64,000 bases of DNA, taken from NCBI GenBank assembly GCA_032164245.1, contig JAVMKO010000001.1, positions 65,206,892-65,270,891 on the forward strand, given 5' to 3'. Below the pieces are notes generated by a model. It was given only the letters and a program-made list of their open reading frames with translations. It was not told where the DNA came from and searched no databases. Made by a program: the position numbers and the translations under genes. The stretch comes from Sternotherus odoratus. Lineage: Eukaryota; Chordata; Testudines; Kinosternidae. Shown here piece after piece: positions 1 through 13,014 of the stretch (positions are counted from its first letter, which is position 1; each line of letters begins with the position of its first letter).

Positions 1-396
1 AGTTCAGCAAGGCACATAAATACCTGCTTAACCCTTGCATCACTGGTTAGAACATCAGAGATGAGGAAGCAGCCTCCAAGGAGGTTCTATTCCACTTCCC
101 ATATAGGTGAGCAGAAAATAGGTGGACAGGGTAGGGAGCTGTTAACAGTCCCAACAATATGCTGGTTAGAACTACCATAGAGGGGGAAGTAAAGGGCTGG
201 CACAGATTACTTTCCTGCTGAAGCAGATGGGGAACAAGGGACCAAATCGTGACCCTCTGAGGCTGATTTGTTCGGCACTCATGGTAAATCTACAACATAA
301 CTCTTAATTTAGACAGGCAACAAAACAAAGAAGATCTGATAAAGGTAAAAAAGCCAATGAATGACATAGAGAAGGGCATTTGGGTACTTGTAGTTG

Positions 397-817
397 GAGC
401 TGTGTGAATAACAGACTTTCCAGTTTTTTGGCAATTTTGAGAAGTTTGAAAAAAACTGTTTTAAGTTGGATTGAAAACAAACATTTTCTAAATTTTTGGC
501 AAATCGAAAAGTTAAAAAAAAGAGTCACCTTTGGTCAAATGCAACTTTTTACTCTGACAAAATCAAAATGTTTCATTTCAATTTTGACTACTTTTGAGGT
601 ACTTTTTAATTTAAAAATTTTGAAACAAAATGTTATTTCAAACCAAATTATCAATACATTTTGTTTAAAAAATGTTGAAATGAAATATTTAGATTTGTAT
701 GGATTTTTTAAAAAATCACAGTACAGCAAAGCCGACATGAATTTGCAAAATGTTGCAGTGTCATCTAATCTGCATTTTCCTCCAAAAATGTTTTGGCTGA
801 AAAATTTTACCCAGCTC
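397..817. repeat. AT-rich foldback DNA repeat (MITE-like)
   Basis: The segment is very rich in A and T runs and is bounded by the inverted hexamer GAGCTG (left) and CAGCTC (right). Its interior is full of AAAATTTTGAAA-type words on both strands. This matches my memory of a sauropsid non-autonomous repeat with ends of the type GAGCTGG...CCAGCTC. The reading frames that cross it on both strands are low in complexity and are not genes. Family assignment is from memory and the exact ends are uncertain. Confidence 0.42.
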
Positions 818-2870
818 TGCACAGATACTTGACTTCAATGGGATGTGTGCACGAATGTAGCTCTTTTTAGTTTCAAAGGATACAAAAAAAAATCTGTTAA
901 CTAGTAATCTACTCTAAGAACCTACTAAGTTTCAAAAAGGGAACTGTTGAATTTAAGAATTTGCTATAGAAACATGAGGTTCACAATAAATTTGAAAGTA
1001 AATTTAACCAATGATTTCAGTAGTATGCTGAAGCATAGCACTGCCACACATGATGTATTTATATTGATTCAATGGGAGCTGTGTTTGCATCCAAGAGAAA
1101 ATTTGAGCAAAATAATGTGTATGTATCTAAAAATAAATTGGTACACTAATAATAATATGTAAATATAATTTGGTTCTACATTGTTTCCTTCCTTCCTTGT
1201 GTCTGTTAGGAATGGAATCAACTAGTTTAGTGATAAGATTATAAATTGTTTCTTCAGGTATATTTATACATAATATACAACTTTTGCAACATGCCTAATA
1301 TACTGTAGGAAAGGTACAAGTTATATACTTTATAAGTATTTTATGTATACACACAAAAACTGGGCCTATAGTTATAAATTTTAAGTCAGAATGAATAATT
1401 CTCAAGTAATTTATGAATTAGCTTTTTCTGCCTGAAAAGTGTCTGAATAAAGCACGATTTTCTTAAATTTGTCATTAAGGATTATTAATTGTATAAACTC
1501 AGAAAGCATGTAAGCATGCACTTTTGTCACACTGAAATCAAAGCTTATATTTTTTGCTGAATTGGTACATGATGAATATGCACAGTATTGAAGGTGTTTA
1601 TTTTTTCTTTTTCCAGATGCAATCTGGAATACATCGATTTAGATAGGACCAAATTTCAAACAGTGCTTATATAGGTATTTTTAATATATGGTAAGTTTGG
1701 GGAAATTCTAGAGCACCATCTCACTCATTTATTGAAAAGTAGATCTATATGACACTTTTTTAACATATTTATGCACAGATGAACCTTCTGTAGATTCTTA
1801 TTTCCAGCCAGAAATTATTCAGAATTATAGGTGCTCAACTACTATGGTGATTGGTATGATATAAAAATATGCATAGACCAATAGGAAGAAAGTAGGAATA
1901 AATATCAATTAAATCACATATAATAAAAGCTTAAGCATGTACAAAACAATATTGATGTCCAATTTTATGCTACCCCTCACCTAAGAACAGTAAAATTAAG
2001 TCAGGTTTCAAATATTTTAGATATTAAAATGAAAATTTTAATTTTGCCTTTTCATCACTGCTCAAGCTTTTTGTGCAAAGTCACTGGATCATGTCTGTAT
2101 GCATTTACAAGCCTGTGAAATGTTCTGGGCTTCAGAAAGGCTTGAAACTAGAGAATCTGTTTGTCTTTTATCCTCTGAATATGATTAGTGACATTCTCTG
2201 TTTTGCAAGACATTATTAAAAACAGAAGCCTACAACTTCATTGTCTCAGATAATGACTTTGAACATGGGGTCAGTTTTTCTACTTTCAAATTTCTTTGCA
2301 AGATTAAAAGAAAGTAAATACAATTGCATTTTTGGGGGGTGGGGGGATGTGGCTTTATACAGATGTAACAAATCAGGACACACACACGTTTTCAATATGA
2401 TTTTTCCAATGAAATTTCACCTCATTCATATACTACTGCTGGTAAGCAAATGTTACTGATGGGTAAAACTAGCCATCAGGAGAGAATACTGGGTTCATGA
2501 GTATCTCAAGCACCATATGTTAGATTCTTAGATCATGTTAAGGAAAGAACACAGGACTTGATTGGGGGAAATTACAAGTAACAGCTGCATTTCCTCATTT
2601 GCATTCCTGGAAAGCCAGTTTTAAGCAAGAGAGTTATTACGTAAACCTAAAAATAAAAAAGTGCAATAGTATCGACTTATTTGGAAATGGCAACAAGTTA
2701 TTTAATACTCATTTTTTTAGTGAATGTTCATAGGAAATGTTAGTAAAACAAATAAAATATATTATACATTTACATGGTTGACATACAATTTCCACATAGT
2801 GATGACAAAGAACAAATCTTCCTTGAACTTGCAAACAGGTAATTATTTGCTCTTTTGTGCTGTTTCGTTT
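818..2870. other. Unannotated AT-rich sequence
   Basis: About 2 kb of AT-rich sequence without a recognisable gene, RNA or transposon. It includes a short CCTT microsatellite near 1187-1199 and a run of Gs near 2334-2346. The short open frames have no domain-like features. Confidence 0.6.
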
Positions 2871-2942
2871 GGCTGTGAAATCAATGGCCCAAAATGGACT
2901 TTAGTGGGCTGTGAAATCAATGGCCCAAAATGGACTTTAGTG
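2871..2942. repeat. Perfect 36-bp tandem duplication, two copies
   Basis: A 36-bp unit beginning GGCTGTGAAATCAATGG and ending GACTTTAGTG occurs at 2871-2906 and again, without a mismatch, at 2907-2942. The sequence then diverges after two more bases. Because 36 is a multiple of three, the duplication keeps a small open frame open, but that frame shows nothing gene-like. Two identical copies suggest a recent replication-slippage event. Confidence 0.95.
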
Positions 2943-3050
2943 GGATCAGGATTTCAGTCAGTGTCATTGCAGAAAATATATAGTTGAGTAAGCTGTTTAG
3001 TTATACTCAGGAAGGTGCTTTTGACAAAGCTACCATCAAATATTGTAGAG

Positions 3051-3795
3051 CAGTGGTTTTCAAACATTTTTTCTGGTGGCCCAGTTGAAGAAAATTGTTG
3101 ATGCCTGTGTCCCAATGGAGCTGGGGATGAGGAGTTTGGGGTGTTGGAGGGGCTCAGGACTGGGGCAGAGAATTGGTGTGCAGGGGTGAGGGATGCAAGG
3201 TGGGGACAGGAATGAGGGGTTCAGGGTGCAGGAGGGGTCAGGTATCTGAGCTGGGGGTGAAGGCTCTGGGGTAAGGAGGAGGATGAGGGGTTTGGGGTGC
3301 AGGAAGGGGCTCTGGGTTTGTGGGGCCTCAGGGCTGGGACAGGGGATTGGGGCACGGGGCTGGGGTGCGGGCTTACCTCAGGTGGCTCCCAGTCAGTGGC
3401 ACAGTGAGAGTGCTAAGGCAAGCTTATTGCCTGCCCTGGCACCGCAGACTGTGCTGTGCCCCAGAAGCAGGCAGCAGCAGGTCCAGCTCCTAGGCAGAAG
3501 CACACAAGCAGCTCTGGGAAACAGCCAATGGGAGTGTGGAGTCGGTTCTTGGGGCAGGAGCAGTGCACAGAGCTTTGTACCCCCTCCCCCACCTAGGAGC
3601 CGGACCTGCTTCTGGTCGCCTCTGGGGTGTAGCGCAGTGTCAGAACAGGTAGGAACTAGCCTGCTTTAGCAAGACAGCACCACCAATGGGACTTTTAACG
3701 GCCCAGTCCGCGGTGCTGACCAGAGCCTCCATGCTCCAGTGCCTTACATTCCACAACCTAGTACTAGATCACGACCCACAGTTTGAAAACCACTG
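3051..3795. mobile_element. hAT non-autonomous DNA transposon
   Basis: The terminal inverted repeats are CAGTGGTTTTCAAAC at the left and GTTTGAAAACCACTG at the right, a perfect 15-bp match. Eight-bp flanks TTGTAGAG (3043-3050) and TTCTAGCG (3796-3803) agree at six of eight positions and fit the NTCTAGAN-like target preference of many hAT elements. The interior is GC-rich with degenerate tandem GGGGTTTGGGGTGCAGGAGGGG-like words and no transposase frame. The block near 3374 (CTTACCTCAGGTGGCTC) recurs in the element at 19078-19967, so the two share internal sequence. The 128-codon frame inside is a GC-rich shadow. Confidence 0.88.
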
Positions 3796-3803
3796 TTCTA
3801 GCG

Positions 3804-6800
3804 AAATGAGCATAGTGTACGATAGGAAATGTTACTAAAATGTTTTCATTGGTGGTGGCCCTAATGTAGTGAAGGCTCTCATAGCTCCTGCTTGACTTAC
3901 TTCCATGTCAGCAAACTCTGCTTTTTACCAATTTTAATTAATATAGCGGAAAAAACAGGTCTGGCCACAGAACTGTTGCCTACATTAAGCCCATTACTGG
4001 TTCAGCTGACTATAGCAGAGGTGGACATTTTTGGTAGAGTTTTTTTAAAATTTTAGATGCATTGAGTTTGTCTCAAATGTAGATAAAGCTCATTTCTCTG
4101 CAGTCTAACAGTTTGATGGTATGGAGTGTAATGTAGTTGTAATCTGGCACTTATGTATGAAACAGATCACTAAGCCTGGTGTTCAAAAGTAACTCCATGA
4201 CACAGTGAAGAACCAGACTGGCATACTACAGAGTTTCCATAATGTCTGGTCCTGCTGTCAGGGCTTCATGGTGTTTCATTAACAATAAATGATGTGGTAA
4301 GCAGGCAACACTGTAAGAAACAGCTTTACTAAACATGCTGAGAGGTCAGTGCTACATACTGAGGCAGTGTTACATCTGTTTGGATGTCTGCAGCCGGACC
4401 TCAGCTTGCATTCCTGACTCTCTGATCGCTCACCAGCCTAGGTCCCTCCTGAAATCTGATGCTTTTAGTCCTTTTCTGTTTATCACAGGATTTGAAGAGA
4501 GAGGATCATGTCCTTCTCCATACATGGCTGGGGAATTATAATGATGAATTTTTTATATTATAGCATTTATAGCAGCATTGTTGACATTTAAATGATCCAG
4601 TCCTGAGGTAACCTCAGAGTTAACACTCCTTTGTGAAGAGTAGGGGCAGATCACAACTCTCTTATAGCTACTGTTTTCATTAATGTTTGGAATGTTTTCT
4701 TAATTCTTAATTCTTTTAAAATCAAAGTTTAAATTCTGCAGATTTCAGTTAAACTCAATTCTCCCCACACTTAGATCTTTCACTGCATTTCTACCAGTAA
4801 TATTTCATAGAAGCTAAAGATAGAACAGATCCATCCAGACTATCTCTCTGCCAGTGCAGCATTGTTCCCCTACACAACATTAGTATTTTGCCTTGATATA
4901 TATGTTTTGTCTTTAAACAATTGCATCCCTCATATTTAACAGGGAGCAAACAATAGAGAGGGCTTGTTTTTAACCAAATAATGATACAAACCCAACTGTA
5001 AGTCATTAAGCATTGCTGTAGCCAAAACCTAATTTACAATTAAAGCTTGTGCTTTTGCTCATGATAATAACAAGCATTGATTTATGAACAATGATTTTAT
5101 TATCTAGTGAGAAAATATCTAGTACCATATTAGTGACATTGCTCTGAAGCCAGACTATTTAAATATTTAGGCAAAAAAAGCTATGTTCTGCATTGGGTTA
5201 CAGTACCCTGGTGTAAATCTAGAGCAACTTAACTCACCTGAGTGGGGTTGCTCAGTTTTACAGCAGCTTAACTGAAAGCACACTCCAGCCCAGTTTCTGT
5301 TCACAATCACGTTCAGAGGATTACTGTAGCTGTTCTAATGTTACACACACCTCACTGGTGATGAGGCCACAACCTGACCTTAAATTTGTATGAAAAATTA
5401 AGTGGAAGGCAGACGATTGAGTTGTGGTTTCTTTCAGCTTCATATCATTTCCCTTGCATCTGAATGAAAAAAATGCAGCTGCCTGATACTTGAATGGCAC
5501 TTTCAAGTTTTACACTGAAAAAGCACTAAGCAGGGCTTAGTCAGAGCCATTTTTCAGCCTATCCTTCTTCCTGGAAATGCGATGATGTGATGACAGACGG
5601 GACTGAGGGAAGAAACAGTCCAAAACCCATCTCCCTCACTCTATTATTACAAGTCACTCCTGTATTGAAGAAAAACTTCACATATCCTGCATGCTTCAAA
5701 GAAGTAAAATGATGTGACAAAGCCATGAAGTTAAATTAAACAGATCTGACTACAAAAACAATTTCATGTCTGCATATTTTTCTTTAAATTAAAAAGTATT
5801 TTAAATCCATTCTTTTACTGGTAAAATAAGTCATATTAAGTTAATTTAGTAAATCAGAATGTGCTTGAGTATAGGACACATCCATCTAAATAACAGACCT
5901 TTTTGTTTGAGTTGTGTTGAACTAGTTAATTGAATTAATGGTTTGTTAAGCGAGGATGAGGAAAAGTTAGTGTATTACATGACCATGGGCATTTCAATGC
6001 CAGGTTTGCATAGTTTTTTAAATACATTGAAACCTCTCCATTGGACTGGATGCCTTGCCTTTAACAACTTTATCATAGTGCCTCTAAATAAGTAGTTCAA
6101 CTGAATCTGCTATTAATATAAAAGCAATGGTACTTAATGTTTTTAAGGGCTTATTTTATATTGAAGTTAATTCACATATTACATGACGATTTTCAAGAAA
6201 GTTATTATTTATAAAGGTCCCAAGAACTAGACAATACACAGCCTTAAAACAAACAAACAACAACAACAAAACCCAACACATCTTGGCTCTGAGGTTGTAT
6301 GTTCCATTCACATTTGTTACTGACATAATGTACATATCAGAAACAATTGCAACAAAATCACACTGCTGTATATACTTATAACCTGGAGATGATCAGCAAT
6401 GTAACTTATGCGGTGCCTCAGAAATGTGGGTAGTTTAATAGAAGAAGAGGTACAAAAATGCCTAATCCTGCATTTCTTGTTCTCTCAAAACTTCCCTTGT
6501 CATTAATAGGAGTTAAGGGTATGCAGGGTGCAGTATCAAGTGCCAATCGACTATTTGGGAGTTAGAGACGATAATGCTCTTAATATTCTGCACCATTTAA
6601 ACAGAATTCCACTCAACTGAACTGTGATAATGCACTGGTGGACTGCTCTTCTTTGAATTATAGTAGCATCTCAGGGCCCAGCTCAGAAAGAAGGAAGCGT
6701 TTCCCTTCTTGTGCCACCAGCAATCTCTGTGCTTTTGTGAGGACTGGGACTGCTTCTGCTAGAGTTATTTTGGGAACTAACCAACGAAAAGGGAGCAAGG

Positions 6801-9800
6801 AAGAGATGGAACAAGCCCTTCCTCCAGTTATCTTCCCCTTCCACAGGCCAGGAGAGGTGACTGACCACAGAACTGTGTCCTCTGACAAGGTGACATAATC
6901 AGAACACTCCTCCTAGATAGCTAGGAACTCTAAGCAGCATTTTGCCTCCCCGCTGAGATAGAATCAAGGTAGGAATTATTTTAAAATGTGACCTGTAAGG
7001 AAAAGAGAGAGTTTTAAGCTTATTGTGATTTGTAAAGAAGGTCTGCAAGATTTTTGTGAAGAGAGTAAAAAAAAAAAAAGTCAAAGGTGCAGATATTCTA
7101 CTTGTTTCTACATTAGAAATCAAGGAATTTTCTACCTTGGAAGATTCTGGTGTCTAATAAGATGATAAGTTGAAAAGTTAAGATGCAGAAAGCTGAGCAT
7201 TGAGAAGGGAATGAATTTTTAGTCAGAATGCCCAACATTCCATGGCCTTATCTTTGGACCAGAATTTGCTTCAAATTTCCCACCATTACACAATTACAGG
7301 GGTAGCCATAGGGGGAGTTCTAATATATTCAGGTCAGCAGTGGCTACTGGCACTTACTCTGATGGACATGTTATGTAGGCCTGCTCTGAGAAAGGCAAGC
7401 TGAGGTAGCGATCAGAATGTTAGTCGCTCCTGCCATGGCTGCCTCTGATGGATCTACACTGGTGATAGTGATCCCTGGGAAATCTGGAGAAAATGCTATT
7501 GTAGACACAGTCTTAGGGCCTTGATTATTAGTGGTTTTAAACTATTTCTAACTTCATTATCTGTAGTGGAGTCACTCCTAGTCTATAACAAGTGAAAAGA
7601 TCATTAGGATTGTTGTTTTTGTTAATAGCTATTTTACTACCATTTCTACTGAGCACTTCAGAAAGAATTCTTTGTGAAAATTTTCAACACTCCCATCCTT
7701 TTAATTATGGTACAAGCTCTTAGACACAAACAAAGTCTGATCCTGTTGTCCCACATTTCACAAGAAAATCCTCTAGCAAAATGAGGGAAAAGCCACGAGA
7801 GATTTCTAAGGTGTAAAACAATATTTGAAAAACTCCAAGTCTTCTTAATTAATCATATAGAGGCAACAAGAGCACAACTCCAACTTTTAAAAGCTCCTTT
7901 GGAAGTCATCTTCAAATCATTAGCAACACTAATGCTAATATTAATTGGGAGCTAATTATTTAGAAGCTCCTCCTGTCTTCAAACATTGCTGTGATTTATT
8001 CAAAACACAGCACTAAAGCAAAGACATTAAAAACCAATGTAACTCTCTGAAATTAAATCCTGTGATCAACAATTCTAAGTTATACCGATTGACCCTAAAG
8101 GACCATACATTTCTATGTGTAATTCAACTTGAATGTCATCATGGTGGCGTACTCAGGGAGAAGCCATTGGTTTTTTTGTGTTCATTTTTGGACATTGTAT
8201 TTCAGGCAGATGAATAAAATAAAGATTGAGGGCCTATATCATACTCTAGCAGCCAAAGCTGAATTAGACAGGTATACTGACTATTATTATTATTTTTATG
8301 TGTTATGATATTGCCTTGGAGCACTCAGTCATGGATCATAGTACTTGTCACTGTAAAATTACAGAACAAAACAGATGGTTTCTTCTTCAAAGCATTTACA
8401 ATCTAAGAGAAACCAGATGGCTAGACAGGCAGGTGGGTGAGCACAAGGATATAAAGAGACGATACTGGTCAGCACAATGGTCTCAAACCACAAATGGCCA
8501 AACAGTTGTCATGTGGCACTGGCCTGGGGCATGCTGATCAGAGTGCTTAAGCATGCAGGATTCTTCCAGGTAGAGCAGGAAGAGATCTTTTAGGGGGTAC
8601 AGTATCTGCTTCTTTCAGAACACTGGCTACAGACTGCTAATTAGTGCATAGGAGAGTCATGGTTCTGGATATACCCCTGTCCTACCCTCTTTGGAATATT
8701 TAGCATTGCTAGTGATTCTCACTCTCCAGCCCTTTGTTTTCAAGTGACTCAAGTATTGGAATTCTGACTCCATCCTGCAGAAAGTATTGTCTACTTCTGT
8801 ATGTCCCCTTGCTCCTTTCTGCATCCACTCAGGGGAGACAGACTCTGGCTTATTACCTATTTCAGTTATTGACAATTGAGAATGACTAAAGCGCAAATAC
8901 TGAAACAGCATAAACTCTTGTTTTAATAAATGTGCACATTCCTCTATGGATGGTTTATTGAAAGCTGCAGGATAGAGGAACAGAAAAATGTGGTTTAGAT
9001 TAAAAACAATATTTGTTGTTTGGTGGGTTTTTTTTTATAGTTTTGGTGTGAAAAGGTCTACATAGTCCATAAGTGTTGGAGAGGTGGACAAGTTATGAAA
9101 ATCCTTCTCATGAAGAAAGAAAGTGAATATTAATCACCACCAGGCAATACATCCTATTTATTCTCTGGAAAAACAATTTTAACATTATGTTTTTGGTTTA
9201 TACTAGTGTGCATGTTAATGAGAGATTCAAATTAGTTTCAGCTGATGCCAGTGAAAGAACATGCTCAGAATGGTTGGGTAATACATGTGTGTGGAATACC
9301 ATTGCTGTTTTATTAGTCTGTGAAATTACTGCTCAATGTTGTGGAATAATAAAAAATATACCGTGGAAAGGGTTTTTATGCAATTTTGAGCCATAAACTA
9401 TAGATATTTTTTATACTCCAGGCAGTAATATTACTTATAAATGTATACCATGCACCATTTCAATTTAAAGTAAAGGAGTAGGCTTGTCAGAGTCAAAACC
9501 ATATGCTGTGGCTAAAACCCTGTGGAGTTTGAAAGCATATTGTTAGAATAATTATGCCTACTTAACAGAGTTACTGAGGAGAATGTGGTGCTGGATAGTA
9601 GGGTTTACCGTATCATAGTCTAATGAAAAGCCTCTGTAATATTTCTCAAGCCATTATTTAAAAGGCCTTCAATTCTGAGTACAAGATTTGTACTCCAGTT
9701 TAATCTGTAGATTACACTGAAACAACAGAATCATCATTAATGCAATATAATTTTTATTTCCATTCTTGTAGAATGATCAGGTATAACATGTGGTGCTACC

Positions 9801-9868
9801 TAACTCATTACATTGAAGTTATTATCTTTGGAGATGGGAAGAAGCAGAACTTCACTGAGATTTATGTG
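3804..9868. other. Long gene-free AT-rich stretch
   Basis: About 6 kb without a recognisable exon, RNA gene or bounded transposon. It contains AAC/AAAC simple repeats near 6248-6272 and an A-run near 7068-7079. The short open frames overlap each other on both strands and lack recognisable domains. A homeodomain-site-rich block inside is listed separately. Confidence 0.55.
7841..7975. promoter_or_regulatory. Candidate conserved non-coding element rich in TAAT motifs
   Basis: The block has CTTCTTAATTAATCAT near its start and a run of TCATTAG, CTAATGCTAATATTAATTGG and GCTAATTATTTAG further on. At least six TAAT/ATTA homeodomain-type cores lie within 135 bp, in sequence that is complex and not a simple repeat. 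This resembles the composition of vertebrate developmental enhancers. It is only a suggestion, because AT-rich DNA gives such cores by chance. Confidence 0.2.
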
Positions 9869-9935
9869 AAATATTGGTCCCACTGAAGTCACTGACAAAA
9901 CTCCCATTTACTTCAATGTGGTCGGGATTTCAACC
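9869..9935. repeat. Short foldback repeat of the GAAGTCAATGG type
   Basis: An imperfect inverted repeat with arms around TTGGTCCCACTGAAGTC and TACTTCAATGTGGTCGGGA. The same layout occurs at 13734-13805, 32301-32371 and 52977-53047, so it is one of a dispersed family of roughly 70-bp palindromic repeats. Confidence 0.55.
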
Positions 9936-10284
9936 TGGAATTTGCTGTATAAAGCCATTTCTGGTTCTATATTTCGAATCAGAATTTAGATATAGACTAG
10001 ATCTACTAGGTCATCCAATCCATTTTTTTCCATCACTTTAGTAAATCTATATGTCTGAGAGGCAATAGCTAGGTCAACAGAATTTGACCTAGTTGAGCTT
10101 CTCACCTGAGCTTCTCGCCTTTCAAAAAGGACTGAGTACAAAAAACCAACAACCTCCTATTGACCTCTACAAAAAAAAGATTTTGGATCATCACTTCTGA
10201 AAACCAGGCCATTTACTTAGATACCTAAACATGGAATTTAGACAACTGTCTTTAGATTTTTGGCCTTGGTATGGATACACTATA

Positions 10285-10430
10285 GTGATATGCTCTTTGT
10301 ATCTGGTTACATTAATTCTCTCCAGCATTTATACCCTTCAAATACTTGTGGATTGTTATTCCCACCCATAATTAGTCACTGTTTAGCTAAGATATATCTC
10401 TCAGCTATTTCAATCTTATTTCTGAACCAA
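10285..10430 (-). mobile_element. CR1-like LINE fragment, antisense
   Basis: The segment around TTCAAATACTTGTGGATTG and the following TAGTCACTGTTTAGCTAAG resemble the antisense strand of the CR1 3' coding region found through sauropsid genomes. It is short, heavily mutated and has no readable protein. Assignment rests on memory of the family and is tentative. Confidence 0.4.
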
Positions 10431-11464
10431 GTCAATGAGTTTGGAATATGATTTTGAGTTCAAAGTAAGGAATATTTATTTTCATCAAGGTTTCTTTGCT
10501 GAACTGAAATGGTAATCTTATCCTACTAAAATACTCATGCTAATCTCTTAGGAAATTAAAAAATAAAAACCCAGTAAACCCCCATCATTAACCCATGCAT
10601 CCAAAAGATGTTAAAGCATCCAGTTAATCAGTCTGTTCATTGCAAGCTAAACTTGCATATATAAAAAGAGGGAAAACTCAAAAGTTTTCTGGTTCCAGTT
10701 CAGAGAAGCATCCAAATGTGAATGTCTACAGAAATATTCACGATCATCTCCAGCGAATCCCCTTTCACCAACAAACTTTCTGATAGACCCACCCCAGAGA
10801 TCTCCTTGCTTTTGTCCTCTTGAGGTGGGGTGGTGGCTTATTATCTCCTCTTGATGGACAGAGGAGTCCTTCTTCCCTTCTGTAATCTACTAAAGGTATG
10901 TCTTCTCTCTCCAGAACCCACTCATTAAACAAACAAACAAAAAATCATGAAAATATTTTTACATAACATTTAGTATTGTAAGACTTAATTAGCTAATAAA
11001 ACCTAAATTTTAGGCCTGGTTTAAAGATTATCCAATAAAAACTAAACCTGAGGTCTGGAGTATCTTTTCAAATCCACTAATTTGAAAGGTTGATTTTAAA
11101 ATAATTGCTTCTTTCCCAAAATAGGCATTAATGTCATACCTAAACAGTCTGTGTACCCTGCTGAGTTATTTGTAAGCTAGTTAGCTGTGATTGACAAAAC
11201 TACCCAGTGTGCCAATGTGTCTTCTGTTTTGGCTTATCAGAGAACTAGTGAAATTGAACACGGATGGTGTCGGTTTTGTATTTGTAGCATTGCTGTGTAA
11301 ACAGAAGAAGCACAGCCCTGTTTTGGATTTTTCACCTCATTTAAATTCTTAATTGGTTCTTTCTTGCTTTCATTGTTTTCTTGCAGTGTTTGTGTTTCCA
11401 ATTAACTAGCTTTTAGAGAAATGGTCATTAGCCCCCGTTAGCCTTTCCAAAATAGACTCTGACT

Positions 11465-11702
11465 TGGGGTACACTAGAAAAGATTTGCCAGTATAGCTAA
11501 ACTGGCAAACTCCTCAAATATTATATTCCCAAGCTTATATTTGCAAAAAAAGTGGTATTATCATTATATCTTATAACGGTTCCTGAGCAAAATACCTACA
11601 CTGGCACTGCATTAGTGCTTTCGCTGGTATAGAAATGACTCAGAAAATCACACCCCTAATTGAAATAGATATAACAGTACCAGTTGCTAGTGTAGATCTG
11701 GC
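11465..11702. mobile_element. MITE with TACACTAG...CTAGTGTA ends
   Basis: The left end reads GGGGTACACTAGAAAAG and the right end TTGCTAGTGTAGATCTGGCC, giving inverted TACACTAG/CTAGTGTA termini. The interior has repeated CTGGCA/TGCCAG and GGTATA words in foldback arrangement. It matches the layout of small Harbinger-type MITEs of turtles. No clear target duplication was found and the ends may be off by several bases. Confidence 0.55.
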
Positions 11703-11876
11703 CTCAGCCTGGCATTTTCAAAAGTACATATAGGAATTAGGTGCTTCAGTTCCATTAAATGATAATGAGAGTTGTACACCTGGATTTCTTTAGCACTTAA
11801 CTATGTTAGATTTCTATAAACTTCCTTATAGTCACAGGCTCCCATGGCTTCTTCATCGATGGAGCAGTATGGCAAT

Positions 11877-12170
11877 GGGTAGGGCTTCACTTTCCTCAGA
11901 TTGGCAGATAGCAATCAATCTTTTGGTGATCAATTTATCACATCTCATTAAGACGCAATAAATTGACCGCCAACAACAATTCTGTTGACTCTGGAATGCC
12001 AGTTCGCTGAGAGGCACAAGTAGGAGTCAACGGGGGAGCACGCTGCCAACTGCCGCCGCCGTGAGGACGGCAGTTAAGTCGGCCGAAGATACACCGACTT
12101 CAGCTACATTATTCATGTAGCTGAAGTTGCGTATCTTCGGTTGATCCCTCCCCTTACTGTAGACCAGCCC
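11877..12170. mobile_element. PIF/Harbinger-type MITE
   Basis: The ends are GGGTAGGGCTTCACT and ACTGTAGACCAGCCC, an imperfect inverted pair, flanked on both sides by AAT (11874-11876 and 12171-12173). The 3-bp duplication fits PIF/Harbinger. Inside are ATCAATTTATCAC/AATAAATTGAC and a hairpin around GACTTCAGCTACATTATTC. There is no coding capacity. A truncated relative lies at 62548-62711. Confidence 0.78.
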
Positions 12171-12677
12171 AATGACAAGATATAAACAATTCAGCAGATA
12201 TTAAAGCAACATGGACCACCTGCTTATGTGGTTTTCATGGTCATGCATGTAGCAGACACTGCAACAACTTCCTCAGGTAATGAGAGCAGCTAGTAGTAAA
12301 TAACTAAAAATGGGCTGAACCTCCCCCATTCAGCAGTAGACTTGCCTTTGTGGCATAATCTCATTTGGTTTTATGGGATCATATTCAAACATTTGGTTTG
12401 ATTTTTGGGTGGCAGTTTCAGTGGGATATTTTTATTTATTATATTTTATTTGAGATAGTTTGGTTGTTCTAACTTTCTCATCTGAAGCTCTTCCATCACT
12501 CCTATGAGGTCAGTCATTCTAAATGTGAAATAAGGTGGAAAAGAACAAAGTAGCAGCCTGACTGTAATGGCATCCTGTAATTAACTGGGGCATGTTTGAA
12601 ATGTATTTACTGTACAGCTTTCTGGGTAGATTTTCAGTTCTCTACCTGCTATTTATCTTATATTTCTTTGTGTACTT

Positions 12678-13014
12678 CAGGAATCGGCAACCTTTGGCAC
12701 ACAGCCCTTCAGGGAAATCTGCTGGCAGACCGGGATGGTTTGTTTACCTGCAGCGTCCAGTGATTCGGCCGACCGCAGCTCCCACTGGCTGTGATTTCCA
12801 ATTCGTTCCGGGCCAATAGGTGTTGTGGGAAGCAGTGGCCAGCACACCCCCTGGTGGGTGCCGCTTCCTGCAGCCCCCATTGGCCTGCAATGGTGAACTG
12901 TGGCCAGTGGGAGCTGTGAGCGACCAAACCTGCAAACGCTGCAGGTAAACAAATCATCCCGGCCCACCAGCAGATTTCCCTGATGGGCCGCGTGCCAAAG
13001 GTTGCTGATCCCTG
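12678..13014. mobile_element. hAT MITE, foldback
   Basis: The left end CAGGAATCGGCAACCTTTGG and the right end CCAAAGGTTGCTGATCCCTG form an almost perfect terminal inverted repeat. The interior also folds back: TTTACCTGCAGCGT is mirrored by ACGCTGCAGGTAAA-like sequence. Flanks GTGTACTT and GTGTAGTT agree at seven of eight positions, allowing one base of overlap with the repeat end. Open frames here on both strands are products of the palindrome. Confidence 0.88.

Noticed and set aside
380..832. A 150-codon lysine/phenylalanine-rich frame
   Set aside because: It lies in an AT-rich foldback repeat. Composition follows the A/T runs and a long frame also exists on the other strand.
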